From NCBI GenBank assembly GCA_964057225.1, contig OZ059897.1, forward strand, positions 16,492,001 through 16,556,000: DNA of 64,000 nt, in the 5' to 3' direction. Shown here one piece after another: positions 39,394 through 51,030 of this stretch. Within the stretch, counting starts at the first letter, position 1. Each line of letters begins with the position of its first letter. The DNA comes from Auanema rhodensis (lineage: Eukaryota; Nematoda; Chromadorea; Rhabditida; Rhabditidae). Position numbers and translations under genes: made by a program. The notes beneath the pieces were generated by a model. It was not told the origin of the DNA. It saw only the letters and a program-made list of their open reading frames with translations, and did no database searches.

Positions 39394-40492
39394 AAGTTTT
39401 GGCTCTGGCTGGCGCCTAATGTTTTCTTGGTATCTATGAAAAACAGATTGTTCAGAATGTTTTTTGATTGTGTCTATAGCTCCATTGGCGCAGTTGGTTA
39501 GCGCGTGGTACTTATAAGTATAAGTGATGCCGAGGTCAGCAGTTCGATCCTGCTATGGAGCAAAGTTTTGGCTCTGGCTGGCGCCTAATGTTTTCTTGGT
39601 ATATATGAAAAACAGATTGTTCAGAATGTTTTTTGATTGTGTCTATAGCTCCATTGGCGCAGTTGGTTAGCGCGTGGTACTTATAAGTATAAGTGATGCC
39701 GAGGTCAGCAGTTCGATCCTGCTATGGAGCAAAGTTTTAGCTCCGTTCGGCGCCTAATGTTTTCTTGGTATCCATGAAAAACAGATTGTTCAGAATGTTT
39801 TTTGATTGTGTCTATAGCTCCATTGGCGCAGTTGGTTAGCGCGTGGTACTTATAAGTATAAGTGATGCCGAGGTCAGCAGTTCGATCCTGCTATGGAGCA
39901 AAGTTTTGGCTCTGGCTGGCGCCTAATGTTTTCTTGGTATCTATGAAAAACAGATTGTTCAGAATGTTTTTTGATTGTGTCTATAGCTCCATTGGCGCAG
40001 TTGGTTAGCGCGTGGTACTTATAAGTATAAGTGATGCCGAGGTCAGCAGTTCGATCCTGCTATGGAGCAAAGTTTTAGCTCCGTTCGGCGCCTAATGTTT
40101 TCTTGGTATCTATGAAAAACAGATTGTTCAGAATGTTTTTTGATTGTGTCTATAGCTCCATTGGCGTAGTTGGTTAGCGCGTGGTACTTATAAGTATAAG
40201 TGATGCCGAGGTCAGCAGTTCGATCCTGCTATGGAGCAAAGTTTTAGCTCCGTTCGGCGCCTAATGTTTTCTTGGTATCCATGAAAAACAGATTGTTCAG
40301 AATGTTTTTTGATTGTGTCTATAGCTCCATTGGCGCAGTTGGTTAGCGCGTGGTACTTATAAGTATAAGTGATGCCGAGGTCAGCAGTTCGATCCTGCTA
40401 TGGAGCAAAGTTTTGGCTCTGGCTGGCGCCTAATGTTTTCTTGGTATCTATGAAAAACAGATTGTTCAGAATGTTTTTTGATTGTGTCTATA

Positions 40493-40576
40493 GCTCCATT
40501 GGCGCAGTTGGTTAGCGCGTGGTAGTTATAAGTATAAGTGATGCCGAGGTCAGCAGTTCGATCCTGCTATGGAGCA
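40493..40576 (+). tRNA. tRNA-Ile(UAU) copy with C32 to G in the anticodon loop
   Basis: Array 1, n = 7. The loop reads GTTATAA instead of CTTATAA. All other elements match consensus. Confidence 0.85.
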
Positions 40577-42182
40577 AAGTTTTGGCTCTGGCTGGCGCCT
40601 AATGTTTTCTTGGTATCTATGAAAAACAGATTGTTCAGAATGTTTTTTGATAGTGTGTATAGCTCCATTGGCGCAGTTGGTTAGCGCGTGGTACTTATAA
40701 GTGTAAGTGATGCCGAGGTCAGCAGTTCGATCCTGCTATGGAGCAAAGTTTTAGCTCCGTTCGGCGCCTAATGTTTTCTTGGTATCTATGAAAAACAGAT
40801 TGTTCAGAATGTTTTTTGATTGTGTCTATAGCTCCATTGGCGCAGTTGGTTAGCGCGTGGTACTTATAAGTATAAGTGATGCCGAGGTCAGCAGTTCGAT
40901 CCTGCTATGGAGCAAAGTTTTGGCTCTGGCTGGCGCCTAATGTTTTCTTGGTATCTATGAAAAACAGATTGTTCAGAATGTTTTTTGATAGTGTGTATAG
41001 CTCCATTGGCGCAGTTGGTTAGCGCGTGGTACTTATAAGTGTAAGTGATGCCGAGGTCAGCAGTTCGATCCTGCTATGGAGCAAAGTTTTAGCTCCGTTC
41101 GGCGCCTAATGTTTTCTTGGTATCAATGAAAAACAGATTGTTCAGAATGTTTTTTGATTGTGTCTATAGCTCCATTGGCGCAGTTGGTTAGCGCGTGGTA
41201 CTTATAAGTATAAGTGATGCCGAGGTCAGCAGTTCGATCCTGCTATGGAGCAAAGTTTTGGCTCTGGCTGGCGCCTAATGTTTTCTTGGTATCTATGAAA
41301 AACAGATTGTTCAGAATGTTTTTTGATTGTGTCTATAGCTCCATTGGCGCAGTTGGTTAGCGCGTGGTACTTATAAGTATAAGTGATGCCGAGGTCAGCA
41401 GTTCGATCCTGCTATGGAGCAAAGTTTTAGCTCCGTTCGGCGTCTAATGTTTTCTTGGTATCTATGAAAAACAGATTGTTCAGAATGTTTTTTGATTGTG
41501 TCTATAGCTCCATTGGCGCAGTTGGTTAGCGCGTGGTACTTATAAGTATAAGTGATGCCGAGGTCAGCAGTTCGATCCTGCTATGGAGCAAAGTTTTGGC
41601 TCTGGCTGGCGCCTAATGTTTTCTTGGTATCTATGAAAAACAGATTGTTCAGAATGTTTTTTGATTGTGTCTATAGCTCCATTGGCGCAGTTGGTTAGCG
41701 CGTGGTACTTATAAGTATAAGTGATGCCGAGGTCAGCAGTTCGATCCTGCTATGGAGCAAAGTTTTAGCTCCGTTCGGCGCCTAATGTTTTCTTGGTATC
41801 TATGAAAAACAGATTGTTCAGAATGTTTTTTGATTGTGTCTATAGCTCCATTGGCGCAGTTGGTTAGCGCGTGGTACTTATAAGTATAAGTGATGCCGAG
41901 GTCAGCAGTTCGATCCTGCTATGGAGCAAAGTTTTGGCTCTGGCTGGCGCCTAATGTTTTCTTGGTATCTATGAAAAACAGATTGTTCAGAATGTTTTTT
42001 GATTGTGTGTATAGCTCCATTGGCGCAGTTGGTTAGCGCGTGGTACTTATAAGTATAAGTGATGCCGAGGTCAGCAGTTCGATCCTGCTATGGAGCAAAG
42101 TTTTGGCTCTGGCTGGCGCCTAATGTTTTCTTGGTATCTATGAAAAACAGATTGTTCAGAATGTTTTTTGATTGTGTCTATA

Positions 42183-42266
42183 GCTCCATTGGCGCAGTTG
42201 GTTAGAGCGTGGTACTTATAAGTATAAGTGATGCCGAGGTCAGCAGTTCGATCCTGCTATGGAGCA
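42183..42266 (+). tRNA. tRNA-Ile(UAU) copy with a D-stem mismatch (C23 to A)
   Basis: Array 1, n = 17. GTTAGAGCG replaces GTTAGCGCG and breaks the G12-C23 pair. The same allele recurs at 44380 (n = 30) and 45563 (n = 37), each followed by a TATATA spacer variant, showing that blocks were copied together. Confidence 0.88.
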
Positions 42267-45200
42267 AAGTTTTGGCTCTGGCTGGCGCCTAATGTTTTCT
42301 TGGTATATATGAAAAACAGATTGTTCAGAATGTTTTTTGATTGTGTCTATAGCTCCATTGGCGCAGTTGGTTAGCGCGTGGTACTTATAAGTATAAGTGA
42401 TGCCGAGGTCAGCAGTTCGATCCTGCTATGGAGCAAAGTTTTGGCTCTGGCTGGCGCCTAATGTTTTCTTGGTATCTATGAAAAACAGATTGTTCAGAAT
42501 GTTTTTTGATTGTGTCTATAGCTCCATTGGCGCAGTTGGTTAGCGCGTGGTACTTATAAGTATAAGTGATGCCGAGGTCAGCAGTTCGATCCTGCTATGG
42601 AGCAAAGTTTTAGCTCCGTTCGGCGCCTAATGTTTTCTTGGTATCAATGAAAAACAGATTGTTCAGAATGTTTTTTGATTGTGTCTATAGCTCCATTGGC
42701 GCAGTTGGTTAGCGCGTGGTACTTATAAGTATAAGTGATGCCGAGGTCAGCAGTTCGATCCTGCTATGGAGCAAAGTTTTAGCTCCGTTCGGCGCCTAAT
42801 GTTTTCTTGGTATCCATGAAAAACAGATTGTTCAGAATGTTTTTTGATTGTGTCTATAGCTCCATTGGCGCAGTTGGTTAGCGCGTGGTACTTATAAGTA
42901 TAAGTGATGCCGAGGTCAGCAGTTCGATCCTGCTATGGAGCAAAGTTTTAGCTCCGTTCGGCGCCTAATGTTTTCTTGGTATCTATGAAAAACAGATTGT
43001 TCAGAATGTTTTTTGATTGTGTCTATAGCTCCATTGGCGCAGTTGGTTAGCGCGTGGTACTTATAAGTATAAGTGATGCCGAGGTCAGCAGTTCGATCCT
43101 GCTATGGAGCAAAGTTTTGGCTCTGGCTGGCGCCTAATGTTTTCTTGGTATCTATGAAAAACAGATTGTTCAGAATGTTTTTTGATTGTGTGTATAGCTC
43201 CATTGGCGCAGTTGGTTAGCGCGTGGTACTTATAAGTATAAGTGATGCCGAGGTCAGCAGTTCGATCCTGCTATGGAGCAAAGTTTTGGCTCTGGCTGGC
43301 GCCTAATGTTTTCTTGGTATCTATGAAAAACAGATTGTTCAGAATGTTTTTTGATTGTGTCTATAGCTCCATTGGCGCAGTTGGTTAGCGCGTGGTACTT
43401 ATAAGTATAAGTGATGCCGAGGTCAGCAGTTCGATCCTGCTATGGAGCAAAGTTTTGGCTCTGGCTGGCGCCTAATGTTTTCTTGGTATCTATGAAAAAC
43501 AGATTGTTCGGAATGTTTTTTGATTGTGTCTATAGCTCCATTGGCGCAGTTGGTTAGCGCGTGGTACTTATAAGTATAAGTGATGCCGAGGTCAGCAGTT
43601 CGATCCTGCTATGGAGCAAAGTTTTAGCTCCGTTCGGCGCCTAATGTTTTCTTGGTATCTATGAAAAACAGATTGTTCAGAATGTTTTTTGATTGTGTCT
43701 ATAGCTCCATTGGCGCAGTTGGTTAGCGCGTGGTACTTATAAGTATAAGTGATGCCGAGGTCAGCAGTTCGATCCTGCTATGGAGCAAAGTTTTAGCTCC
43801 GTTCGGCGCCTAATGTTTTCTTGGTATCCATGAAAAACAGATTGTTCAGAATGTTTTTTGATTGTGTCTATAGCTCCATTGGCGCAGTTGGTTAGCGCGT
43901 GGTACTTATAAGTATAAGTGATGCCGAGGTCAGCAGTTCGATCCTGCTATGGAGCAAAGTTTTAGCTCCGTTCGGCGCCTAATGTTTTCTTGGTATCTAT
44001 GAAAAACAGATTGTTCAGAATGTTTTTTGATTGTGTCTATAGCTCCATTGGCGCAGTTGGTTAGCGCGTGGTACTTATAAGTATAAGTGATGCCGAGGTC
44101 AGCAGTTCGATCCTGCTATGGAGCAAAGTTTTGGCTCTGGCTGGCGCCTAATGTTTTCTTGGTATCTATGAAAAACAGATTGTTCAGAATGTTTTTTGAT
44201 TGTGTGTATAGCTCCATTGGCGCAGTTGGTTAGCGCGTGGTACTTATAAGTATAAGTGATGCCGAGGTCAGCAGTTCGATCCTGCTATGGAGCAAAGTTT
44301 TGGCTCTGGCTGGCGCCTAATGTTTTCTTGGTATCTATGAAAAACAGATTGTTCAGAATGTTTTTTGATTGTGTCTATAGCTCCATTGGCGCAGTTGGTT
44401 AGAGCGTGGTACTTATAAGTATAAGTGATGCCGAGGTCAGCAGTTCGATCCTGCTATGGAGCAAAGTTTTGGCTCTGGCTGGCGCCTAATGTTTTCTTGG
44501 TATATATGAAAAACAGATTGTTCAGAATGTTTTTTGATTGTGTCTATAGCTCCATTGGCGCAGTTGGTTAGCGCGTGGTACTTATAAGTATAAGTGATGC
44601 CGAGGTCAGCAGTTCGATCCTGCTATGGAGCAAAGTTTTGGCTCTGGCTGGCGCCTAATGTTTTCTTGGTATCTATGAAAAACAGATTGTTCAGAATGTT
44701 TTTTGATTGTGTCTATAGCTCCATTGGCGCAGTTGGTTAGCGCGTGGTACTTATAAGTATAAGTGATGCCGAGGTCAGCAGTTCGATCCTGCTATGGAGC
44801 AAAGTTTTAGCTCCGTTCGGCGCCTAATGTTTTCTTGGTATCAATGAAAAACAGATTGTTCAGAATGTTTTTTGATTGTGTCTATAGCTCCATTGGCGCA
44901 GTTGGTTAGCGCGTGGTACTTATAAGTATAAGTGATGCCGAGGTCAGCAGTTCGATCCTGCTATGGAGCAAAGTTTTAGCTCCGTTCGGCGCCTAATGTT
45001 TTCTTGGTATCCATGAAAAACAGATTGTTCAGAATGTTTTTTGATTGTGTCTATAGCTCCATTGGCGCAGTTGGTTAGCGCGTGGTACTTATAAGTATAA
45101 GTGATGCCGAGGTCAGCAGTTCGATCCTGCTATGGAGCAAAGTTTTAGCTCCGTTCGGCGCCTAATGTTTTCTTGGTATCTATGAAAAACAGATTGTTCA

Positions 45201-47759
45201 GAATGTTTTTTGATTGTGTCTATAGCTCCATTGGCGCAGTTGGTTAGCGCGTGGTACTTATAAGTATAAGTGATGCCGAGGTCAGCAGTTCGATCCTGCT
45301 ATGGAGCAAAGTTTTGGCTCTGGCTGGCGCCTAATGTTTTCTTGGTATCTATGAAAAACAGATTGTTCAGAATGTTTTTTGATTGTGTGTATAGCTCCAT
45401 TGGCGCAGTTGGTTAGCGCGTGGTACTTATAAGTATAAGTGATGCCGAGGTCAGCAGTTCGATCCTGCTATGGAGCAAAGTTTTGGCTCTGGCTGGCGCC
45501 TAATGTTTTCTTGGTATCTATGAAAAACAGATTGTTCAGAATGTTTTTTGATTGTGTCTATAGCTCCATTGGCGCAGTTGGTTAGAGCGTGGTACTTATA
45601 AGTATAAGTGATGCCGAGGTCAGCAGTTCGATCCTGCTATGGAGCAAAGTTTTGGCTCTGGCTGGCGCCTAATGTTTTCTTGGTATATATGAAAAACAGA
45701 TTGTTCAGAATGTTTTTTGATTGTGTCTATAGCTCCATTGGCGCAGTTGGTTAGCGCGTGGTACTTATAAGTATAAGTGATGCCGAGGTCAGCAGTTCGA
45801 TCCTGCTATGGAGCAAAGTTTTGGCTCTGGCTGGCGCCTAATGTTTTCTTGGTATCTATGAAAAACAGATTGTTCAGAATGTTTTTTGATTGTGTCTATA
45901 GCTCCATTGGCGCAGTTGGTTAGCGCGTGGTACTTATAAGTATAAGTGATGCCGAGGTCAGCAGTTCGATCCTGCTATGGAGCAAAGTTTTAGCTCCGTT
46001 CGGCGCCTAATGTTTTCTTGGTATCAATGAAAAACAGATTGTTCAGAATGTTTTTTGATTGTGTCTATAGCTCCATTGGCGCAGTTGGTTAGCGCGTGGT
46101 ACTTATAAGTATAAGTGATGCCGAGGTCAGCAGTTCGATCCTGCTATGGAGCAAAGTTTTAGCTCCGTTCGGCGCCTAATGTTTTCTTGGTATCCATGAA
46201 AAACAGATTGTTCAGAATGTTTTTTGATTGTGTCTATAGCTCCATTGGCGCAGTTGGTTAGCGCGTGGTACTTATAAGTATAAGTGATGCCGAGGTCAGC
46301 AGTTCGATCCTGCTATGGAGCAAAGTTTTAGCTCCGTTCGGCGCCTAATGTTTTCTTGGTATCTATGAAAAACAGATTGTTCAGAATGTTTTTTGATTGT
46401 GTCTATAGCTCCATTGGCGCAGTTGGTTAGCGCGTGGTACTTATAAGTATAAGTGATGCCGAGGTCAGCAGTTCGATCCTGCTATGGAGCAAAGTTTTGG
46501 CTCTGGCTGGCGCCTAATGTTTTCTTGGTATCTATGAAAAACAGATTGTTCAGAATGTTTTTTGATTGTGTCTATAGCTCCATTGGCGCAGTTGGTTAGC
46601 GCGTGGTACTTATAAGTATAAGTGATGCCGAGGTCAGCAGTTCGATCCTGCTATGGAGCAAAGTTTTGGCTCTGGCTGGCGCCTAATGTTTTCTTGGTAT
46701 CTATGAAAAACAGATTGTTCAGAATGTTTTTTGATTGTGTGTATAGCTCCATTGGCGCAGTTGGTTAGCGCGTGGTACTTATAAGTATAAGTGATGCCGA
46801 GGTCAGCAGTTCGATCCTGCTATGGAGCAAAGTTTTGGCTCGGGCTGGCGCCTAATGTTTTCTTGGTATCTATGAAAAACAGATTGTTCAGAATGTTTTT
46901 TGATTGTGTGTATAGCTCCATTGGCGCAGTTGGTTAGCGCGTGGTACTTATAAGTATAAGTGATGCCGAGGTCAGCAGTTCGATCCTGCTATGGAGCAAA
47001 GTTTTGGCTCGGGCTGGCGCCTAATGTTTTCTTGGTATCTATGAAAAACAGATTGTTCAGAATGTTTTTTGATTGTGTGTATAGCTCCATTGGCGCAGTT
47101 GGTTAGCGCGTGGTACTTATAAGTATAAGTGATGCCGAGGTCAGCAGTTCGATCCTGCTATGGAGCAAAGTTTTGGCTCGGGCTGGCGCCTAATGTTTTC
47201 TTGGTATCTATGAAAAACAGATTGTTCAGAATGTTTTTTGATTGTGTCTATAGCTCCATTGGCGCAGTTGGTTAGCGCGTGGTACTTATAAGTATAAGTG
47301 ATGCCGAGGTCAGCAGTTCGATCCTGCTATGGAGCAAAGTTTTAGCTCGGGCTGGCGCCTAATGTTTTCTTGGTATCCATGAAAAACAGATTGTTCAGAA
47401 TGTTTTTTGATTGTGTCTATAGCTCCATTGGCGCAGTTGGTTAGCGCGTGGTACTTATAAGTATAAGTGATGCCGAGGTCAGCAGTTCGATCCTGCTATG
47501 GAGCAAAGTTTTAGCTCCGTTCGGCGCCTAATGTTTTCTTGGCATCAATGAAAAACAGATTGTTCAGAATGTTTTTTGATTGTGTCTATAGCTCCATTGG
47601 CGCAGTTGGTTAGCGCGTGGTACTTATAAGTATAAGTGATGCCGAGGTCAGCAGTTCGATCCTGCTATGGAGCAAAGTTCTAGCTCCGTTCGGCGCCTAA
47701 TGTTTTCTTGGTATCCATGAAAAACAGATTGTTCAGAATGTTTTTTGATTGTGTCTATA

Positions 47760-47818
47760 GCTCCATTGGCGCAGTTGGTTAGCGCGTGGTACTTATAAGT
47801 ATAAGTGATGCCGAGGTC
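47760..47818 (+). pseudogene. Truncated tRNA-Ile(UAU) copy at the right end of array 1
   Basis: Only bases 1-59 remain. The T-arm and 3' acceptor strand are replaced by the first bases of the 3.2-kb unit (CGTTCCATTCGG). Box B is missing, so expression is unlikely. Confidence 0.92.
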
Positions 47819-49160
47819 CGTTCCATTCGGACTCCCCATATATGTAGCTGAAGGGTTAGAGCCAGACGACCAGAGGACCGAGGAATGGCTCCGCCTTCCC
47901 TCGTTCCCTTGGTCGGGAGTTCGCCTCTTAGCAAGCTCATGGACGGCTTGTAGTTTAGTCTTTATACTTATATTTATCTTATTGTATTGTATCTTTATCT
48001 TTGTATATTATTGTTGTAGTTTCATGCTAATAAATCTTTCTCTCTTTTATCTTATGATTGACCTTATGCTCTTTATTCCTTACCGCTACACCAAGGAATA
48101 CTATGCGCGTCATAGTATAAACTACAATGGTTTATATTATCGACGCAGGAGCATAACGGAACGTGGAGGTTCCACCTCGAACTCATCTTTTGAAAAAAAA
48201 AATTTTCTTTTTATTGTAAAAGTCCATTTTTGCATTCTAAATTATAAATTCCTCCACTTGAAACAACAAAATGAAGGCGCCAATTTGTTTTAAGGTACAG
48301 ATACAAGGGATCTCGCTTAAATGCGAGATAGGACCAATAAAAATTTTGCCCGCTGTCCTCAATTAAAACCGTCTGAATGTCCACCCTTTTCTATATCGTA
48401 TCTTGTACCGCTTCTCATGCCATTTTGAGGACGTTTGGATTGAAATAGAGGACAATTTCGCCAAACGAGAAAATATAGTTGTTCACATTTTTTTTTGGGG
48501 GCATAGAGAAGTTTGATTATTGGAACAAAAATTTATAAGACGCGCGCAATTGATTATAGTTTGTATATTTTGTGGTCAGGACTAGAATTTTGAAATTATT
48601 ATATTCAGACGTAAAAGATCATTTTACATATTATTTTGCGGGAAACCAAAAACGGTTACATAAATTGAATATAAAAAGAGACCACACTAGTCCGAAAAAG
48701 CCTGGTAAATCTGCAATAAGACTTCTCAGCTCTTATTTGACAGTCAGGTCAAGTTGGCGGAAGCATAACTGCTACGGATTTTATCCCCGTAGATTATGTC
48801 ACCTTCCTCAAATCATTTCGTTGTTTCAACTCATAAGATACCCCTTATCTCCTACAGTAATCCTAAGTAAATTGGAAATGTTTAAAAATAGACGTATTTT
48901 TCTCATTTTCAAAAAGAAATTCGCTTAGGAAAACGCACTTTTGCTTATTTTGATCGAGAAAAGGGACAGCCTTTTCAATAACTCTCCTCAAACCTCATTA
49001 GCATGCACAATGTCGAAAACATTTTGAGCAAAACATGCTATTTAAGGAAAAAGGAATGAGGAAAAGATTGAAAACATAAGTCCATTTTCTTGACGAAAAC
49101 AGAGCAAAGCGCATAAAAAAAAAAAATAAAAAAAAAAAACAGAGTACAAGCTTTATTCAG

Positions 49161-49541
49161 TCAAAAACCCCACTTGAAAGCTAGCTGTCTTTCAAACTCT
49201 GCAGCAAGAGAGATAGGCTCGTAACTGGGGGAGAGGTATTCGGGATACTCTCTCCCCAGTGAGGTCCTCAGCTGCAATCCAAGCGATGAGCTATCATAAC
49301 ATACATGCATTTTAAACAAAATTTTACATAATAATTCATAGAATAAAGGCTGCCTCTCGGTATACCATCTCCAGGGACTTCCTACAAGTCCACACAGGAG
49401 AGCGGCATAAAAATGCGCGCACAGGTCACGGAGACAGAGACGCCCTACGAGCTCAATCTCGGGCGCAATTTCCGCCATAGCGGAAAAATTAACGAGGCCC
49501 CTGCCCAAATAGAACATTTGCAGATCCTCAATAAACTAAAA
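49161..49541 (-). CDS. Unknown protein segment in the 3.2-kb unit (copy A)
   Basis: On the minus strand an exon-like segment opens after a CTATTTTAG acceptor, reads FIEDLQMFYLGRGLVNFSAM and ends AFKWGF* at 49161, about 126 residues. An upstream segment (about 49594-49698) ending ILM|GTTGGT joins in phase with a 52-nt intron and starts PTGMTFVMQKLYDV. Composition looks protein-like: balanced, Leu- and Cys-rich, including a GSPWRWYTERQPLFYE stretch. I recognise no family. Copy B retains the frame with only two visible amino-acid-level differences. It may be the 3' end of a longer gene whose 5' exons are absent. Confidence 0.35.
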
Positions 49542-50106
49542 TAGAAAAAAGAAAATACTGAAAATTGAAATTGACTAATGCACCAACCATTAATATTATA
49601 TCAGGATGGGGCCTATAAGCCAATCTCTCTTCAGCATCATAAAAGACAATAACGTCATACAGCTTTTGCATGACAAAGGTCATTCCAGTAGGCTAGACGC
49701 TCATTTTTAAGAATTCTTAGCTCTCAAAAATAATAAAATCTAGCTTGGTAAACAAGAGAAAAAAGGGGGACAAAAACATGATTGAAAGCTACTAGTGAAG
49801 AGAGAAATTAAAGGAAGTACAAGCGGAAAGTGCAAGAGCGGATAAAAAAAAAAAGTTTTTGAGAAGAGATAAACACCATTAACTATAATAAGCTTACGGT
49901 AGATAGGCGGAGTCAGATTGTTGGCCAAGATTTGGAAAACTCCCTCTCATTTACCCTCCGCATCGCCCAGCAAAGCATGACTATCCTATTGCTCCCGAAT
50001 CTTTCTCTCTCCCAACACACATCTAAAAGAATCTTACGCACCTTACGTCAACATCCCACACGTAGCTCACCATTCTCGGTTTTTCCAAACCAAGAGTCCT
50101 ATAAAG

Positions 50107-50391
50107 GTGGCCAAAAGATTCTCATCGGCTTTCCGAGCCCTTTACCCGTCCGATACCAACAGTGACGCTACTGTCGCAAGTCGTCGCAGAAGCCGTACCC
50201 GACTTCTTAGTGTTCAAATAGAAAAACTGCACCAACCAGCCGAGAAGCCGAAGCCGCAAGTCGACCAGTTTTATACTCCCCGAGAAGGAACATATTCACC
50301 TTCTGACGACACCTACGAAGATCCGGACTTCATCATAGCCGACGACAGAAAAAATTTTTATATACATTCTTTTCTTTTCTGTAGATTGTAA
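50107..50391 (+). CDS. Unknown basic/acidic protein segment, present in full only in unit A
   Basis: An open frame of about 94 codons, preceded by an AAAG acceptor-like site, encodes an Arg-rich start (ASRRRSRTRLL) and an acidic, Pro-rich end (YSPSDDTYEDPDF). No ATG opens it, so it would be an internal or terminal exon. Copy B is cut at 53418 after about 30 of these codons. No family is recognised and either strand might be coding. Confidence 0.25.
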   Translation: MAKRFSSAFRALYPSDTNSDATVASRRRSRTRLLSVQIEKLHQPAEKPKPQVDQFYTPREGTYSPSDDTYEDPDFIIADDRKNFYIHSFLFCRL

Positions 50392-51030
50392 AATGAAAGT
50401 AACGGTGAATTAGAAAAATTTTGATGAGAGATTAAGAGAATAAACAACCAAAAATAAGGAATAAGTGAAAATATAATATAAATAATAGGCTACCGTACTC
50501 CTTTACGACGATAGAGATAGTCTATCGCACTAAATTGAGCTCCATATGTATCTCCAAGAAGAGACGAAAATTGGCAGGCGCCTAAGCCACACCCCATCTG
50601 AGTGGTAGCCTCCATTAGTACTCAAGGATTCATTCAGAGAGACACATGAAGACGAAAACAATTAATAACTAAAAATCTTTATCCCCATCATCATTAGGAT
50701 ACGAGTAACCATGCACGCAAAAAGTTGAATAATTCCTTATTATCTCACATAAATCTCAAATTCATGGAACAATTTTTTTTATTACAGTACTACAATGACT
50801 AAATTTATTTTTCTAATCCTCCGTTACAAAATAACATAAAACCTATTATTGTATTCAAATTCTATCTTAATACCATAAAGAAACCTATTAAAACTATTTA
50901 TATATCTTTCTACATGTAGATTTTAAAACTTTTAATTTTATTTGTAAACTCCTAGACTCTAAAACTCAGCTACATATACACTAAAAACACTTTATATCGC
51001 GCGGACGCGAAAAATCTTTGAAAAAGGGCA
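50195..51030. other. Part of unit A missing from unit B
   Basis: About 836 bp that follow the shared segment in unit A and end at the tandem junction (AAAGGGCA|CGTTCC). It is AT-rich after 50390. Apart from the open frame at 50107-50391, nothing is recognised. Confidence 0.6.

Larger units (their letters stand above)
39310..47818 (+). repeat. Array 1: 51 tandem 169-bp units, each with a tRNA-Ile(UAU) gene
   Basis: tRNA genes start at 39310 + 169n for n = 0-50. I checked n = 0-4, 17, 30, 37 and 50 directly, and the register never slips. Each unit is an 84-bp tRNA gene plus an 85-bp spacer. The spacer starts AAAGTTTT (T4 terminator), has a variable core (GCTCTGGCTGG, GCTCCGTTCGG or GCTCGGGCTGG before CGCC), then TTTTCTTGGTATCTATG and a T-rich segment before CTATAG. 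All copies are on the plus strand. Fifty are full length; the last stops at base 59 of the tRNA where the insert begins. Non-consensus copies are n = 5 (C13 to T), n = 7 (C32 to G), n = 17, 30 and 37 (C23 to A), and n = 8 and 10 (one change in the intron). Open frames across the array are artefacts. Confidence 0.97.
47819..51030. repeat. 3,212-bp unit A of the insert between the tRNA arrays
   Basis: A non-tRNA sequence that starts inside a tRNA gene and recurs in tandem at 51031. It contains small hairpins (TACTATG..CATAGTA near 48099, ATCTCGC..GCGAGAT at 48310-48329), a plus-strand AATAAA after 48029, a poly(A)-rich tract near 49107-49139 and candidate coding segments listed separately. No terminal inverted repeats, reverse transcriptase or transposase motif was recognised. 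Its base composition is patchy, with GC-richer coding-like blocks (47819-47960, 49160-49510, 49930-50340) among AT-rich DNA. The origin is unknown: it could be a fragment of unique genome amplified with the array, or a non-autonomous mobile element. Confidence 0.85.

Noticed and set aside
47648-47839. Minus-strand open frame across array 1 (and a similar one at 54859-55146)
   Set aside because: It is simply the reverse complement of tRNA and spacer sequence that happens to lack stops.
48572-48928. 118-codon plus-strand open frame in the 3.2-kb unit (repeated at 51784-52140)
   Set aside because: It begins only with GTG, is basic and unlike any family I know, and its preservation in both copies is explained by the recent duplication.
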